In this document: one piece after another, positions 12,729 to 20,997 of the stretch
Layout of the letters: the number at the start of each line of letters is the position of its first letter
Position numbering within the stretch: the first letter of the stretch is position 1
Assembly (NCBI GenBank): GCA_963767475.1
Contig: CAVYEI010000003.1
Span: 1 to 64,000 of the forward strand
DNA from: WHSW01 sp963767475
GTDB lineage: Bacteria > Actinomycetota > Thermoleophilia > Solirubrobacterales > 70-9
DNA: 64,000 bases
Reading direction: 5' to 3'
Made by a program: the position numbers and the translations under genes
The notes under the pieces: generated by a model
The model's database searches: none
Told to the model about the DNA's origin: nothing
Seen by the model: only the letters and a program-made list of their open reading frames with translations

Positions 12729-14371
12729 CCCTCGGGTTGCCCCCGCACCCCCGCAGGCGAAGCCGAGGAGGTGGCGGGGCCTGTGTTCGAGGAGGTGGCG
12801 CGGTTTGCTTGCGTCCTTGGCTGGAACGCGTACTCGAGCGAATCGACAAGGGCCTCCCACGACGCCTCGATGATGTTCTCGGAGACCCCGATCGAGCCCC
12901 ATTCACGTTCGTGATCGGTCGAATCGAGCAGCACCCGGGTGATCGCGTCCGTCCCGTGCGCCCCTTCGATCAGGCGGACCTTGAAGTTCGTCAGCTCGAT
13001 ATGTGGCAGCTGCGGATGGTGTTCCAGCAGGGCGACCCGCAGGGCCCTGTCGAGCGCGTTGACGGGGCCGTCGCCTTCGGCGGTGTGCAGATAGCGGGTC
13101 CCGTCCACCCAGACCCGGATCGTCGCCTGCGTGTCGACGTAGCCCTTCTCGTTCTTCTCCACGATCACGCGGTAGCCCTCGAGCCGAAACAGCGGCTGGT
13201 AGGACCCCGCCTCGCGTCGGAGCAGGAGCTCGAACGATGCGTCGGCGGCCTCGTAGTGATAGCCGCGGTGTTCGCGCTCCTTGACCCGCTCGAGCACGCG
13301 CTTGGCCGCGTCGGCGTCGAGATCGATCCCGGCACTCTCCGCCCGCGAGAGCACCGACCCCTTCCCCGAGAGCTCGGAGATCAGCACGTCGCGCCGGTTA
13401 CCGACCAGTTCGGGGTCCATGTGCTCGAAGGTGCGCGCATCCGCCTGCACGCCGGCCACGTGCATGCCCCCCTTGTGGGCGAAGGCGTTGCGCCCCACGT
13501 AGGCCTGGTCGGCGTCCGGGGTCGTGTTCGTGAGCTCGTCGACGAAGTGCGCGGTCTCGGTCAGCAGCTTCACCCGATCCGCCGGCACGCACTCGTAACC
13601 GAGCTTCAGCTGCAGCGCCGGCAGGATCGAAACCAGGTTGGCGTTGCCGCAACGCTCGCCGTAGCCGTTGATCGTCCCCTGAACCATCCGCGCGCCGGCG
13701 TCCACCGCGGCGAGCGAGTTGGCCACCCCGCACTCGAGGTCGTTGTGGGCGTGGATGCCGACCTGAACCCGGTCGCCGAGCTCGGCGACGACGGCCGCCG
13801 TCGCCTCGGCGACCTGAGCCGGCAGACTGGAGCCGTTGGTGTCGCAGATCGTGACGTTCTCGGCCCCGGCCACGACCGCGGCCCGCAGACATTCGAGCGC
13901 GTAGCCCGAGTCCTCCCGCCAGGCGTCGAAGAAGTGCTCGGCGTCATAGATCACACGCTTGCCCTCGGCGCGGGCGTAGTTGACCGAGTCGACGATCATC
14001 GACAGGTTCTCCTCCGGCGAGACCTTGGTCACCTTCTCCAGGTGCAGCCCCCAGGTCTTGCCGACGAAGGTGACCACGGGCGCTGCCGAACCGACCAGGT
14101 CGCGCAGCGCCGAGTCCTCATCGGCGGGCACATCGCGGCGGCGGGTCATCCCGAAGGCGCACACCTGCGCCTGCTCGAGCTCGATCTCGGCCAGCAGCTC
14201 GAACAGCTCGGCCTCCTTCGGATTCGAGCTCGGGAAGCCGGCCTCGATGAAGCCGACGCCGAGCCGGTCGAGCGCCTGGACGACGCGGACCTTCTCGGCC
14301 GCCGAGAGCGACATGCCCTGGCCCTGCATGCCGTCGCGGAGGGTCGTGTCGTAAAGCTGTACCTGGGTCAC
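12725..14371 (-). CDS. cimA: (R)-citramalate synthase
   Basis: The enzyme condenses pyruvate with acetyl-CoA to citramalate, giving a threonine-independent entry into isoleucine synthesis through LeuCD and LeuB. The catalytic TIM barrel starts YDTTLRDGMQGQGMSLSAAEKVR and contains the metal-binding HAHNDLECGVANSL and GTINGYGERCGN. The C-terminal regulatory domain is complete (548 aa in total). The N-terminus and 'GMQ' loop match the bacterial CimA group rather than LeuA, and a separate leuA is present at 23578. The start is GTG at 14371, preceded by GAAAGGC. It lies downstream of ilvE, with a candidate leader peptide between them, and overlaps the DegT gene. Confidence 0.88.
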   Translation of the reverse strand: MTQVQLYDTTLRDGMQGQGMSLSAAEKVRVVQALDRLGVGFIEAGFPSSNPKEAELFELLAEIELEQAQVCAFGMTRRRDVPADEDSALRDLVGSAAPVVTFVGKTWGLHLEKVTKVSPEENLSMIVDSVNYARAEGKRVIYDAEHFFDAWREDSGYALECLRAAVVAGAENVTICDTNGSSLPAQVAEATAAVVAELGDRVQVGIHAHNDLECGVANSLAAVDAGARMVQGTINGYGERCGNANLVSILPALQLKLGYECVPADRVKLLTETAHFVDELTNTTPDADQAYVGRNAFAHKGGMHVAGVQADARTFEHMDPELVGNRRDVLISELSGKGSVLSRAESAGIDLDADAAKRVLERVKEREHRGYHYEAADASFELLLRREAGSYQPLFRLEGYRVIVEKNEKGYVDTQATIRVWVDGTRYLHTAEGDGPVNALDRALRVALLEHHPQLPHIELTNFKVRLIEGAHGTDAITRVLLDSTDHEREWGSIGVSENIIEASWEALVDSLEYAFQPRTQANRATSSNTGPATSSASPAGVRGQPEG

Positions 14372-14445
14372 GTGTAGATGCCTTTCGGTTCGAGGAGACG
14401 AGCGAGGAACGAGGGGTGCGCGGAAACCCGCGCGGCCGCGTGCCG

Positions 14446-14496
14446 CTAAGCGGTCGCGGCGGTGCTAATTCGCTCGATGGCCCCGAGATGCGGCAT
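14446..14496 (-). CDS. Candidate leader peptide upstream of cimA (MPHLGAIERISTAATA)
   Basis: A 16-codon reading frame begins ATG 2 nt after the ilvE stop and ends TAG 74 nt before the cimA GTG. It contains two Ile, two Thr and one Leu codon. It is followed by a hairpin (GCGCGG-GTTT-CCGCGC, in RNA sense about 14414-14429), and CCGC-TTA-GCGG overlaps its stop. The position and content suggest an attenuator sensing isoleucine or its precursors. There is no strong Shine-Dalgarno sequence, so translation may depend on re-initiation after ilvE. Confidence 0.4.
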   Translation of the reverse strand: MPHLGAIERISTAATA

Positions 14497-14498
14497 CG

Positions 14499-15431
14499 TC
14501 AGCTCGTGACCTTACTGGGAACCTGCACCAGATCCAGCCATTCCGCGTACTCGGGGGCGCGCCCGTGCAGGGCGTCCTCGAACTTCGCCTGGATCACCCG
14601 CGTGGCCTCGCCCGGCTCTCCGAGCGTGTGCCCATCGACCTCGCGCACCGGCACCAGCTCCGCGGCGGTGCCGCAGAGGAAGATCTCGTCGGCGAGGTAG
14701 AGCTCGGCCCTGGCGATGTCACGCTCGACCACCTTGTAGCCGAGGTCACCGGCGATCTGGACGATCGACTTGCGGCTGATCCCGTCGAGGATCGAGTTCG
14801 TGTGCCCCGGCGTCACCAGCTCGCCCTCGCGGAGGATGAAGATGTTCTCGCCCGAGCCCTCGCAGACGAGGCCGGCCTCGTCGAGCAGGATCGCCTCGTC
14901 ATAACCCGACTGCGCGGCGTCGGTCTTCGCCAGGATCGAGTTCAGGTACTGCCCCGACGCCTTCGCGTGCGGGATCAAGCCGGCAGGTGAGATCCGCCGC
15001 CAGGAGGAGACCTTGGCCCGAATCCCGTTCGCCTTGCCCTCCTCGCCGAGGTACGCACCCCAGGGCCAGACGGCGACGATCACGTCGACCGGACCGGTCG
15101 GCGCGTAGAGGCCCATCTCGCCGTAGCCGCGGTAGGCGAGCGGGCGGATGTAGCAGCTGTTGAGCCCGTTGCGGCGGATCAGCTCGTTGGTCGCCTCGCG
15201 AATCTGCTCGGGCTCGAACGGCAGTGGCAGGTGGTAGAGCTCGGCCGAGTCGGCGAGCCGCTGCAGATGCTCGCGATGGCGAAAGACCGCGGGGCCGCGG
15301 TCGGTCTCATAGCAGCGGATGCCCTCGAAGACGCCGGTGCCGTAGTGGAGGCCATGGCTGAGAACGTGGACCTGGGCGTCTTCCCAGGCGACGAACTCCC
15401 CATTCATCCAGATCCACTCTGACTTCTCCAC
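14499..15431 (-). CDS. ilvE: Branched-chain amino acid aminotransferase
   Basis: The enzyme performs the last step of valine, leucine and isoleucine synthesis, transferring the amino group of glutamate. The product is 310 aa, fold type IV PLP enzyme. Visible blocks are MEKSEWIWMNGEFVAWEDA, HYGTGVFEGIRCYET, RPLAYRGYGEMGLYA, the PLP lysine region HAKASGQYLNS, EAILLDEAGLVCEGSGENIF and FLCGTAAELVPV. The chosen start is GTG at 15431 because GGAGGA lies 4 nt upstream of it; an open frame extends further but has no better signal. A CATACT hexamer about 40 nt upstream is a plausible -10. The cimA leader follows its stop by 2 nt. Confidence 0.93.
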   Translation of the reverse strand: MEKSEWIWMNGEFVAWEDAQVHVLSHGLHYGTGVFEGIRCYETDRGPAVFRHREHLQRLADSAELYHLPLPFEPEQIREATNELIRRNGLNSCYIRPLAYRGYGEMGLYAPTGPVDVIVAVWPWGAYLGEEGKANGIRAKVSSWRRISPAGLIPHAKASGQYLNSILAKTDAAQSGYDEAILLDEAGLVCEGSGENIFILREGELVTPGHTNSILDGISRKSIVQIAGDLGYKVVERDIARAELYLADEIFLCGTAAELVPVREVDGHTLGEPGEATRVIQAKFEDALHGRAPEYAEWLDLVQVPSKVTS

Positions 15432-15577
15432 GTCTTCCTCCGGTCGACTTTGTCGGTGCGAGAAGTATGCCCGACGAATGGCGATCTGGCGAACCGGCAC
15501 AGCGTCGACTCCGGGTAGGTTTCCTCACCCAACCACCGACACCGCACAGCATCTCGCTGTGGAAAGGACGAGGCGAA

Positions 15578-15838
15578 TTGGAAACCCTGTTCGTGTTTCA
15601 CGAGGTAGACGATGTCGACCATTGGCTCGCCTCGCCAAAGCGGGATGAGTTCTTCGGGCCGCTCGGCATGACGGCGCGAGCCTTCCGTGACCCGGAGGGC
15701 TCGAACCGGGTCGGGCTGATCGTCGAGGTACCCAGCATCGACGCCTGGCGGGAAGCCCTGCAGACCGACGAGGCGGCAGAGGCAATGAAGTCCGACGGGG
15801 TTAGGCCCGAGACGCTCGTGGTCCTGACCGAGCCGTAG
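15578..15838 (+). CDS. Small uncharacterised protein (86 aa)
   Basis: Not recognised. With a TTG start at 15578, preceded by GACGAGG, the product begins METLFVFHEVDDVDHWLASPKRDEFFGPLG and ends SDGVRPETLVVLTEP. It is acidic, soluble, lacks cysteines and membrane segments, and has the size and alternating strand/helix look of a small ferredoxin-like (dimeric alpha-beta barrel) protein. The frame is open upstream to 15467, but that part is basic and unlike the rest. It is the only plus-strand gene between the Ca-binding-repeat gene and the AI-2E gene, divergent from ilvE and convergent with leuB. Confidence 0.6.
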   Translation: METLFVFHEVDDVDHWLASPKRDEFFGPLGMTARAFRDPEGSNRVGLIVEVPSIDAWREALQTDEAAEAMKSDGVRPETLVVLTEP

Positions 15839-15853
15839 TACCGCTTGCGGTAC
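15838..15853. terminator. Candidate bidirectional terminator hairpin
   Basis: GTACCGC (15838-15844) and GCGGTAC (15847-15853) form a perfect inverted repeat between the stops of the small gene at 15578 and leuB. It lacks a T-run. Confidence 0.35.
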
Positions 15854-15867
15854 GAAACCGGCCCGAT

Positions 15868-16911
15868 CTAGGCACCGAGGCCGGCAACAACCGCCTGGGT
15901 GACCTCGACGGTACCGGCCGACTCACCGCCGCCCGCGAGGTCGGCGGTGCGCAACCCGGAGTCCAGAGCCGCCTCGACGGCCGCCTCGACCGCGGCCGCC
16001 TCGGCCTCCATCCCGAGCCCGTCGCGAAGCAGCATCGCGGCGGAGAGGAAGGTCGCCAGCGGGTTGGCGATGCCCTGGCCGGCGATGTCGGGGGCGGTGC
16101 CGTGGACGGGCTCGAAGACGCCGGGGCCGTCGGCGCCGAGGCTCGCCGAGGGCAGCATCCCGAGCGAACCGGTGAGCATCGCGGCCTCGTCGGAGAGGAT
16201 GTCGCCGAACATGTTCTCGGTCACGATCACGTCGAAGCGGGTCGGGTCGGAGACGAGCTGCATCGCGGCGTTGTCGACCAGCATGTGGTCGAGCTCGACG
16301 TCGGCGTACTCGGCGGCCAGCCCGGAGACGGCCTCCCGCCACAGGCGCGAGGTCTCGAGCACGTTCGCCTTGTCGACCGAGGTCACGCGGCCACGCCGCC
16401 GGCGCGCCGCTTCGAAGGCGACGCGCGCGATCCGCTCGACCTCGACCACCGTGTAGACACAGGCGTCGGAGGCGCTCTCGGCGGTCCGCGTCTTCTCGCC
16501 GAAGTAGATCCCGCCGGTGAGCTCGCGGACGACCAGCAGATCGGTGCCCTCGATCCGCTCGCGCCGCAGCGGGCTGGCGTCGAGCAGAGCGCCGATCGGC
16601 TTCACCGGTCGCAGGTTGGCGTAGAGGCCGAGACCCTTGCGCAGGCCGAGGAGCCCCTGTTCGGGCCGCGGCGCGTCCGGGTCGGTGCTGTCCCATTTCG
16701 GCCCGCCCACGGCGCCGAGCAGGACCGCGTCGGCGCCGCGGCAGCCGTCGAGCACTTCGTCGGTGAGCGCCGTCCCGTGGGCGTCGATCGAGGCGCCGCC
16801 GACGAGCCGCTCGTCGTAGTCGAACTCGCCGACCGCATCGAGGACCTGCCGCGCGGCGGCGACGATCTCTGGCCCGATCCCGTCGCCGGGGAGGACGACG
16901 ATCGAGGCCAT
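15868..16911 (-). CDS. leuB: 3-isopropylmalate dehydrogenase
   Basis: The enzyme oxidatively decarboxylates 3-isopropylmalate with NAD+ in leucine synthesis, and methylmalate in the citramalate route to isoleucine. The product is 347 aa. It shows IVVLPGDGIGPEIV, GAVGGPKWD, the substrate region LLVVRELTGGIYFG, TSVDKANVLETSRLWR, the metal site ENMFGDILSDEAAML and EPVHGTAPDIAGQGIANP. The ATG overlaps the stop of the upstream methyltransferase by one base (TGATG). It is the last gene of the regulator-leuC-leuD-methyltransferase-leuB operon. Confidence 0.95.
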   Translation of the reverse strand: MASIVVLPGDGIGPEIVAAARQVLDAVGEFDYDERLVGGASIDAHGTALTDEVLDGCRGADAVLLGAVGGPKWDSTDPDAPRPEQGLLGLRKGLGLYANLRPVKPIGALLDASPLRRERIEGTDLLVVRELTGGIYFGEKTRTAESASDACVYTVVEVERIARVAFEAARRRRGRVTSVDKANVLETSRLWREAVSGLAAEYADVELDHMLVDNAAMQLVSDPTRFDVIVTENMFGDILSDEAAMLTGSLGMLPSASLGADGPGVFEPVHGTAPDIAGQGIANPLATFLSAAMLLRDGLGMEAEAAAVEAAVEAALDSGLRTADLAGGGESAGTVEVTQAVVAGLGA

Positions 16912-17693
16912 CAGCCCGGCCGGCGAGCGGAGATGTTGAGGCGCACGTACTCGAGCACCAGCGGCTTCGACATCGAGCCGAGCACGGCATCGATGAACTC
17001 CTCATGAATGTTCTCCGGCAACAGCGCCAGGTGCTTGGAGAGGCCCACCGAGCGGGCGAAGGCGCGCGGGTCGGGCGGCTCGACCGTGCGCTCCTCGAGC
17101 CAGACGCCGGTTGGCGCGATCTCGAAGCCGGCGCGCTCGAGCCGGTCGCGGGTGTCGCCGACCGAGGCATAGTTCCAGGCCGACGGCATGCCGCTGAGGT
17201 AGGCGGAGAAGCGCTCGTCGCCCTGCAGCGATTCGAGCTCGCGCTTCCACTGGGCGATGTTGCCGACGCCGCCGCACTGGGCCTCGATCACGCCGCCCGG
17301 GCGCAGGGCCGCGAACAGACGGGCGAAGAGCAGTTCGTGGTTCAGGATCCAGTGGAAGGTCGCGTTCGAGAAGATCGCGTCGACCGGCTCGTCGAGCTCG
17401 AGCGCGGTCAGATCGGAGACGATCAGCTCCACCCGGTCGCCGAACTCGGCCAGGTTCTCGCCCGCGTGCTCGATCATCGCCCGCGAGCCGTCGACGCCGA
17501 TCACCCTGCCCTCGGGCAGGCGCTCGCAGATCAGCGCCGTGACGCGGCCGCTGCCACAGCCGGCGTCGAGCACCGTCTCGTCACCGCCGAGGTCGAGCCG
17601 GGCGAGCACCTCCCTCCCCCACTCCTCCTGCGGCGCCGCGACCTGGTGATAGGTGCGCGCGTCCCACTCCACCGGCCCATTCACGTCAGGCAC
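16911..17693 (-). CDS. Class I SAM methyltransferase, trans-aconitate methyltransferase-like
   Basis: The protein has a Rossmann-fold SAM domain with VLDAGCGSGRVTALI (motif I), VIGVDGSRAMIEHA (motif II) and VDAIFSNATFHWILNHELLF (motif IV/post-IV), matching the Tam/TrmR-like group that methylates trans-aconitate. Trans-aconitate methylation would protect aconitase-type enzymes, and the gene sits between leuD and leuB, whose partner LeuC is an aconitase homologue. The placement therefore makes functional sense but the substrate is inferred. GTG at 17693 overlaps leuD by 8 nt; a second GTG at 17684, directly after the leuD stop, is equally possible. Confidence 0.75.
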   Translation of the reverse strand: MPDVNGPVEWDARTYHQVAAPQEEWGREVLARLDLGGDETVLDAGCGSGRVTALICERLPEGRVIGVDGSRAMIEHAGENLAEFGDRVELIVSDLTALELDEPVDAIFSNATFHWILNHELLFARLFAALRPGGVIEAQCGGVGNIAQWKRELESLQGDERFSAYLSGMPSAWNYASVGDTRDRLERAGFEIAPTGVWLEERTVEPPDPRAFARSVGLSKHLALLPENIHEEFIDAVLGSMSKPLVLEYVRLNISARRPG

Positions 17694-18258
17694 CCAGCAG
17701 TCTTGTCGTCGCCGGTCCCCGGTCGGCGCCCCCGGAGGCCTCGAAGGCGTCGATCGCCTCGGCGTCCTTCAGCGTTACCGCGATGTCGTCGAGGCCGTGG
17801 AAGAGCCGGTGCTTGACCTCCTCGTCGATCTCGAACCGGACCACACCCGCGGCCGAGTCGACGGTCTGGTCGTCGAGGTCGATGCGGGCGGCGCCGGCTT
17901 CGGCCACCGCGCGGCACTCGTCCGCGCCGAGGATCACCGGCAGCAGACCGATCTTGGTGCAGTTGGCGTAGAAGATGTCGCCGAAGGACGGGGCGATGAT
18001 CGCCTTGAAGCCGAAGTCCTCGAGCGCCCACGGCGCGTGCTCGCGCGAGGAGCCGCAGCCGAAGTTCGCCCCGGCGACGAGGATCGGATTCGGCTCGAGC
18101 TCGATCTCGCCGTCGCGGATCCAGTCGTAGAACAGGAACTCGCCGAAGCCGGTGCGCTCGACCCGCTTCAGGAACTGCTTCGGGATGATCTGGTCGGTGT
18201 CGACGTCGGCGCGGTCGAGTACCGAAACCTTGCCCTCGATCACCTCAACCGCATCCAT
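17686..18258 (-). CDS. leuD: 3-isopropylmalate dehydratase, small subunit
   Basis: This is the swivel-domain partner of LeuC, isomerising 2- to 3-isopropylmalate. The product is 190 aa, with DTDQIIPKQFLKRVERTGFGEFLF near the start, the family loop NFGCGSSREHAPWAL and IIAPSFGDIFYANCTKIGLLPV. The ATG at 18258 directly abuts the leuC stop, indicating tight coupling and a 1:1 complex. Confidence 0.95.
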   Translation of the reverse strand: MDAVEVIEGKVSVLDRADVDTDQIIPKQFLKRVERTGFGEFLFYDWIRDGEIELEPNPILVAGANFGCGSSREHAPWALEDFGFKAIIAPSFGDIFYANCTKIGLLPVILGADECRAVAEAGAARIDLDDQTVDSAAGVVRFEIDEEVKHRLFHGLDDIAVTLKDAEAIDAFEASGGADRGPATTRLLGA

Positions 18259-19623
18259 TTAGCTCCATTCCCTGATGTCGACGAAGCGGCCCTCGATCGC
18301 CGCCGCGGCGGCCATCTTCGGGCTCACCAGGTGCGTGCGCCCGCCCTTGCCCTGGCGGCCCTCGAAGTTGCGGTTCGAGGTCGAGGCACAGCGCTCGCCG
18401 GGGCTGAGAATGTCGGGGTTCATCCCCAGGCACATCGAGCAGCCGGCCGAGCGCCAGTCGAAGCCGGCGCTGCGAAAGACCTCGTCCAGGCCCTCGGCCT
18501 CGGCCTGCGCCTTCACCTGCGCCGAGCCGGGGACGACCATCGCGCTCAGCGTGCTGGCCACCTTGCGCCCCTCGACGATCGCAGCGGCCTCGCGCAGGTC
18601 GCCGATCCTCGAGTTCGTGCACGAGCCGATGAACACGCGGTCGAGCGGGATCTCGCGGATCGCCCGGCCCGGCTCGAGGTCCATGTAGCGCAGCGCACGC
18701 TCCTCGGGCTCGGACTGCGGCTCGGGGACGGCGCCGGTGACCTCGACCACCTGGCCCGGGTTCGTCCCCCAGGTGACCATCGGCGAGAGCGAAGCCGCGT
18801 CGACCTCGACCTCGGTGTCGAAGCTCGCGCCATCCTCGGTCGGCAGCTCGCGCCAGGCGGCGACCGCGGCGTCGAAGTCGGCGGGCGCTCCCGGGCGGCC
18901 CTCGACCCAGTCGAAGGTGATCTCGTCGGGCGCGATCATCCCCGCCCGGCCGCCGCCCTCGATCGTCATGTTGCAGATCGTCATCCGGTTCTCCATCGTC
19001 AGCCCGGCGATCGTCTCGCCCGCGTACTCGACCGCGTGGCCGACCATGCCGCCGGTGCCGAGGCGACCGATCGTCGCCAGGATCAGATCCTTGGCGGTGA
19101 CCCCGTGGCCGAGCTCGCCCGAGTAATTGATCCGCATCGTCTTCGGGCGTTTTTGCAGCAGACATTGGGTGGCGAGCACGTGCTCGACCTCGGAGGTGCC
19201 GATGCCGAAGGCGAGCGCGCCGAAGGCGCCGTGGGTGGAGGTGTGGCTGTCGCCGCAGACGATCGTCATCCCCGGCTGGGTGAGCCCGAGCTCGGGGCCG
19301 ATCACGTGCACGATTCCCTGATGATCGGAGCCGATCGAGTAGATCGGGACGCCGAACTCGGCGCAGTTTCGCTCCAGCGTCTCGACCTGGACGCGGGAGA
19401 GCTCGTCGGCGATCAGCCGCGCCGTCGCGGTGCCGTCGGTGGGCACGTTGTGGTCGGCGGTGGCGACCGTCTTGTCGGCCCGGCGCACCTTGCGGCCTGC
19501 GAGTCGCAGGCCGTCGAAGGCCTGCGGCGAGGTGACCTCGTGGACCAGGTGCAGGTCGACGTAGATCAGCCCCTCGCCGAGCTCGTGGGCGGTCCAGATC
19601 TTGTCGAACATCGTGCGCGGCAT
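18259..19623 (-). CDS. leuC: 3-isopropylmalate dehydratase, large subunit
   Basis: The aconitase-family iron-sulfur subunit of isopropylmalate isomerase (454 aa). It carries VCGDSHTSTHGAFGALAFGIGTSEVEHVLATQ and the three 4Fe-4S cysteines in FIGSCTNSRIGD and GCSMCLGMNPD. It also has SNRNFEGRQGKGGRTHLVSP. With LeuD it should also act on citramalate. The ATG directly follows the stop of the upstream XRE/cupin regulator with no gap, so the regulator and leuCD are one transcription unit. Confidence 0.95.
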   Translation of the reverse strand: MPRTMFDKIWTAHELGEGLIYVDLHLVHEVTSPQAFDGLRLAGRKVRRADKTVATADHNVPTDGTATARLIADELSRVQVETLERNCAEFGVPIYSIGSDHQGIVHVIGPELGLTQPGMTIVCGDSHTSTHGAFGALAFGIGTSEVEHVLATQCLLQKRPKTMRINYSGELGHGVTAKDLILATIGRLGTGGMVGHAVEYAGETIAGLTMENRMTICNMTIEGGGRAGMIAPDEITFDWVEGRPGAPADFDAAVAAWRELPTEDGASFDTEVEVDAASLSPMVTWGTNPGQVVEVTGAVPEPQSEPEERALRYMDLEPGRAIREIPLDRVFIGSCTNSRIGDLREAAAIVEGRKVASTLSAMVVPGSAQVKAQAEAEGLDEVFRSAGFDWRSAGCSMCLGMNPDILSPGERCASTSNRNFEGRQGKGGRTHLVSPKMAAAAAIEGRFVDIREWS

Positions 19624-20214
19624 CTAGCCCCTCCGCAGGCCGGCGGCAACCACGGCCAGGAACTCGGCCGGCTGGTCGCCCTCGTTGGTGAAGTGGTGGG
19701 GCAGGTCGGCGTCGAAGGTGACGCTGTCGCCCGCCTCGAGGTCGCGGCGCTCGTCGTCGATCATCAGCGCCACCGTGCCCGAGAGCACCACCGCCGTCTC
19801 GCGCGCGCCGGGCTCGTGCAGCGTCGGATCGCCGGCGCGGCCGGTGGCTGAACCGGGTTCGAGCCTGTGCAGTGAGACGTCGGCGCGCTGTCCCGGCAAC
19901 GGCGGGGTCAGCTCCTCGGTTCGATGGCCGCGGCGCTCGCGGGCGCGGCGTTCGTCGGCGCGGGTGACGATCACGTGCTCGCCCTCGTCGAGGCGCAGCA
20001 GCTGCGACAGGGTGAGGTCGAGGCCGGTGGCGATCCGCTCGGCGATCACCAGCGTCGGGCTGGTCTCGCCGCGCTCGACCTGCGACAGCATCGGTGCCGA
20101 GACGCCGCTGCGCTCGGCGAGGTCGCGCAGCGAGAGGTCCATCGCCTCGCGCAGGGCGCGAACCCGCACACCGACGGCGCGGTCGGAGTTGCTTCGCGTA
20201 AGCAGGTCGGCCAC
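19624..20214 (-). CDS. XRE-family transcriptional regulator with C-terminal cupin domain
   Basis: A DNA-binding regulator of about 196 aa. The N-terminal helix-turn-helix is VRVRALREAMDLSLRDLAERSGVSAPMLSQVERGETSPTL. After a linker, a cupin sensor domain has HEPGARETAVVLSGTVALMI and GDSVTFDADLPHHF, which could bind a small ligand. It is the first gene of the leuCD operon. GTG at 20214 is chosen because TAACGT lies 8 nt upstream; another GTG at 20232 is possible. TACGT repeats spaced 12 bp overlap this promoter and suggest autoregulation. Control of leucine genes is inferred from position only. Confidence 0.8.
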   Translation of the reverse strand: MADLLTRSNSDRAVGVRVRALREAMDLSLRDLAERSGVSAPMLSQVERGETSPTLVIAERIATGLDLTLSQLLRLDEGEHVIVTRADERRARERRGHRTEELTPPLPGQRADVSLHRLEPGSATGRAGDPTLHEPGARETAVVLSGTVALMIDDERRDLEAGDSVTFDADLPHHFTNEGDQPAEFLAVVAAGLRRG

Positions 20215-20222
20215 GGCCGCGT

Positions 20223-20251
20223 ACGTTATCACATACGTTTGTTCCGGTCAG
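20223..20251 (-). promoter_or_regulatory. Promoter of the regulator-leuCD operon (CTGACC-17-TAACGT) with direct repeats
   Basis: CTGACC (20251-20246) and TAACGT (20228-20223) are separated by 17 nt, and the start codon follows 8 nt later. TACGT occurs at 20222-20226 and 20234-20238 on the plus strand, one helical turn apart, across the -10 and spacer. This makes a likely operator. The -35 overlaps the stop codon of the upstream gene. Confidence 0.5.
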
Positions 20252-20997
20252 CGATCGATGACGACGTATTCGATCGTGAACGAACCGGAATCCACGTTTA
20301 CGTTGTCTGCGTTGCAAACGAGGATCTGAACCGAATTGGTGTTGGAGTCGACACGAGCCGGGCGCAAGTCGAGCGCACTGCTTCCGCCCGCAGCGAAGGC
20401 GAGGGTCAGATCGTCGGACGAGAAGAGCGGCCCCGGGGCATCCGTCGCCGTCACGCAATCGCCCTGGGCGAGGAGCGGCGGGTCGAACGCGAAGTCATCG
20501 GAGGCGCGCAGATCGCCGCCGCCGACCGCGTTCGCGGCCAGCTCGCCCTGGCCGACGCTGCCGGCTCCCAACTGGAGGTTGTTGAAGGCGCCGCTGATGT
20601 CACCCGAATGGTTCGTGCCCGTACCGACGAAACCGGTGGACTGCACCCCATCGAGGGTGTCGGCGTCGAGGCCGGAGGTGTTCCCGTCGACCGTGAGGAG
20701 CTTCGCGAGCACCTGGGCAGCGGTGTCGGGGGAGCCGCTCGCGCCGTCCGCCCCCTGCGGTCCAGCCGGGCCCTGAGGACCGGCCGGCAGCTGCAGGCTC
20801 GACTCCCGCACGTCGGCGCCGGTGAGGCCGTCGTCGGCGACGTCGGCGCTGGTCACCTGACCGTCGGCGATGTGCTTTGACTTGACGCTGTTCTTCTTCA
20901 GCCCGAGCGCGTAGGCGCCACCGCCGAGGGCGATGAAGAGCGCGAGTACGGAGACGACATTGGCGAACGTAAGGCGCGGGCGCAGGGATCCGAACAT
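20248..20997 (-). CDS. Membrane-anchored protein with short collagen-like segment
   Basis: No function recognised. The N-terminus MFGSLRPRLTFANVVSVLALFIALGGGAYA is a conserved anchor or signal seen on many Thermoleophilia proteins. It is followed by KKNSVKSKHIADGQVTSADVADDGLTGADV, a repeat-like spacer with pentapeptide flavour. A collagen-like GPQGPAGPQGADGASG lies at residues about 73-88. The C-terminal half, QNGDCVTATDAPGPLF-like, is beta-rich and likely extracellular. The start at 20997 has an excellent GAGGAAGGA Shine-Dalgarno sequence. A TATAGA hexamer (21063-21068) about 65 nt upstream is a plausible -10. The protein is 249 aa. Confidence 0.7.
   Translation of the reverse strand: MFGSLRPRLTFANVVSVLALFIALGGGAYALGLKKNSVKSKHIADGQVTSADVADDGLTGADVRESSLQLPAGPQGPAGPQGADGASGSPDTAAQVLAKLLTVDGNTSGLDADTLDGVQSTGFVGTGTNHSGDISGAFNNLQLGAGSVGQGELAANAVGGGDLRASDDFAFDPPLLAQGDCVTATDAPGPLFSSDDLTLAFAAGGSSALDLRPARVDSNTNSVQILVCNADNVNVDSGSFTIEYVVIDR

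Noticed and set aside
12737..14377. A 546-codon plus-strand frame opposite cimA
   Set aside because: Antisense shadow of a well-conserved gene; composition (H/R/D/L/V-rich) is that of a mirror frame.
17653..19851. A 732-codon plus-strand frame opposite leuD and leuC
   Set aside because: Antisense to complete, conserved leuCD; no start signal and no domain.
20248..20997. Collagen-like GPQGPAGPQG as a sign of a phage tail fibre
   Set aside because: No phage genes nearby; short collagen-like segments are common in this N-terminal family of anchored proteins.
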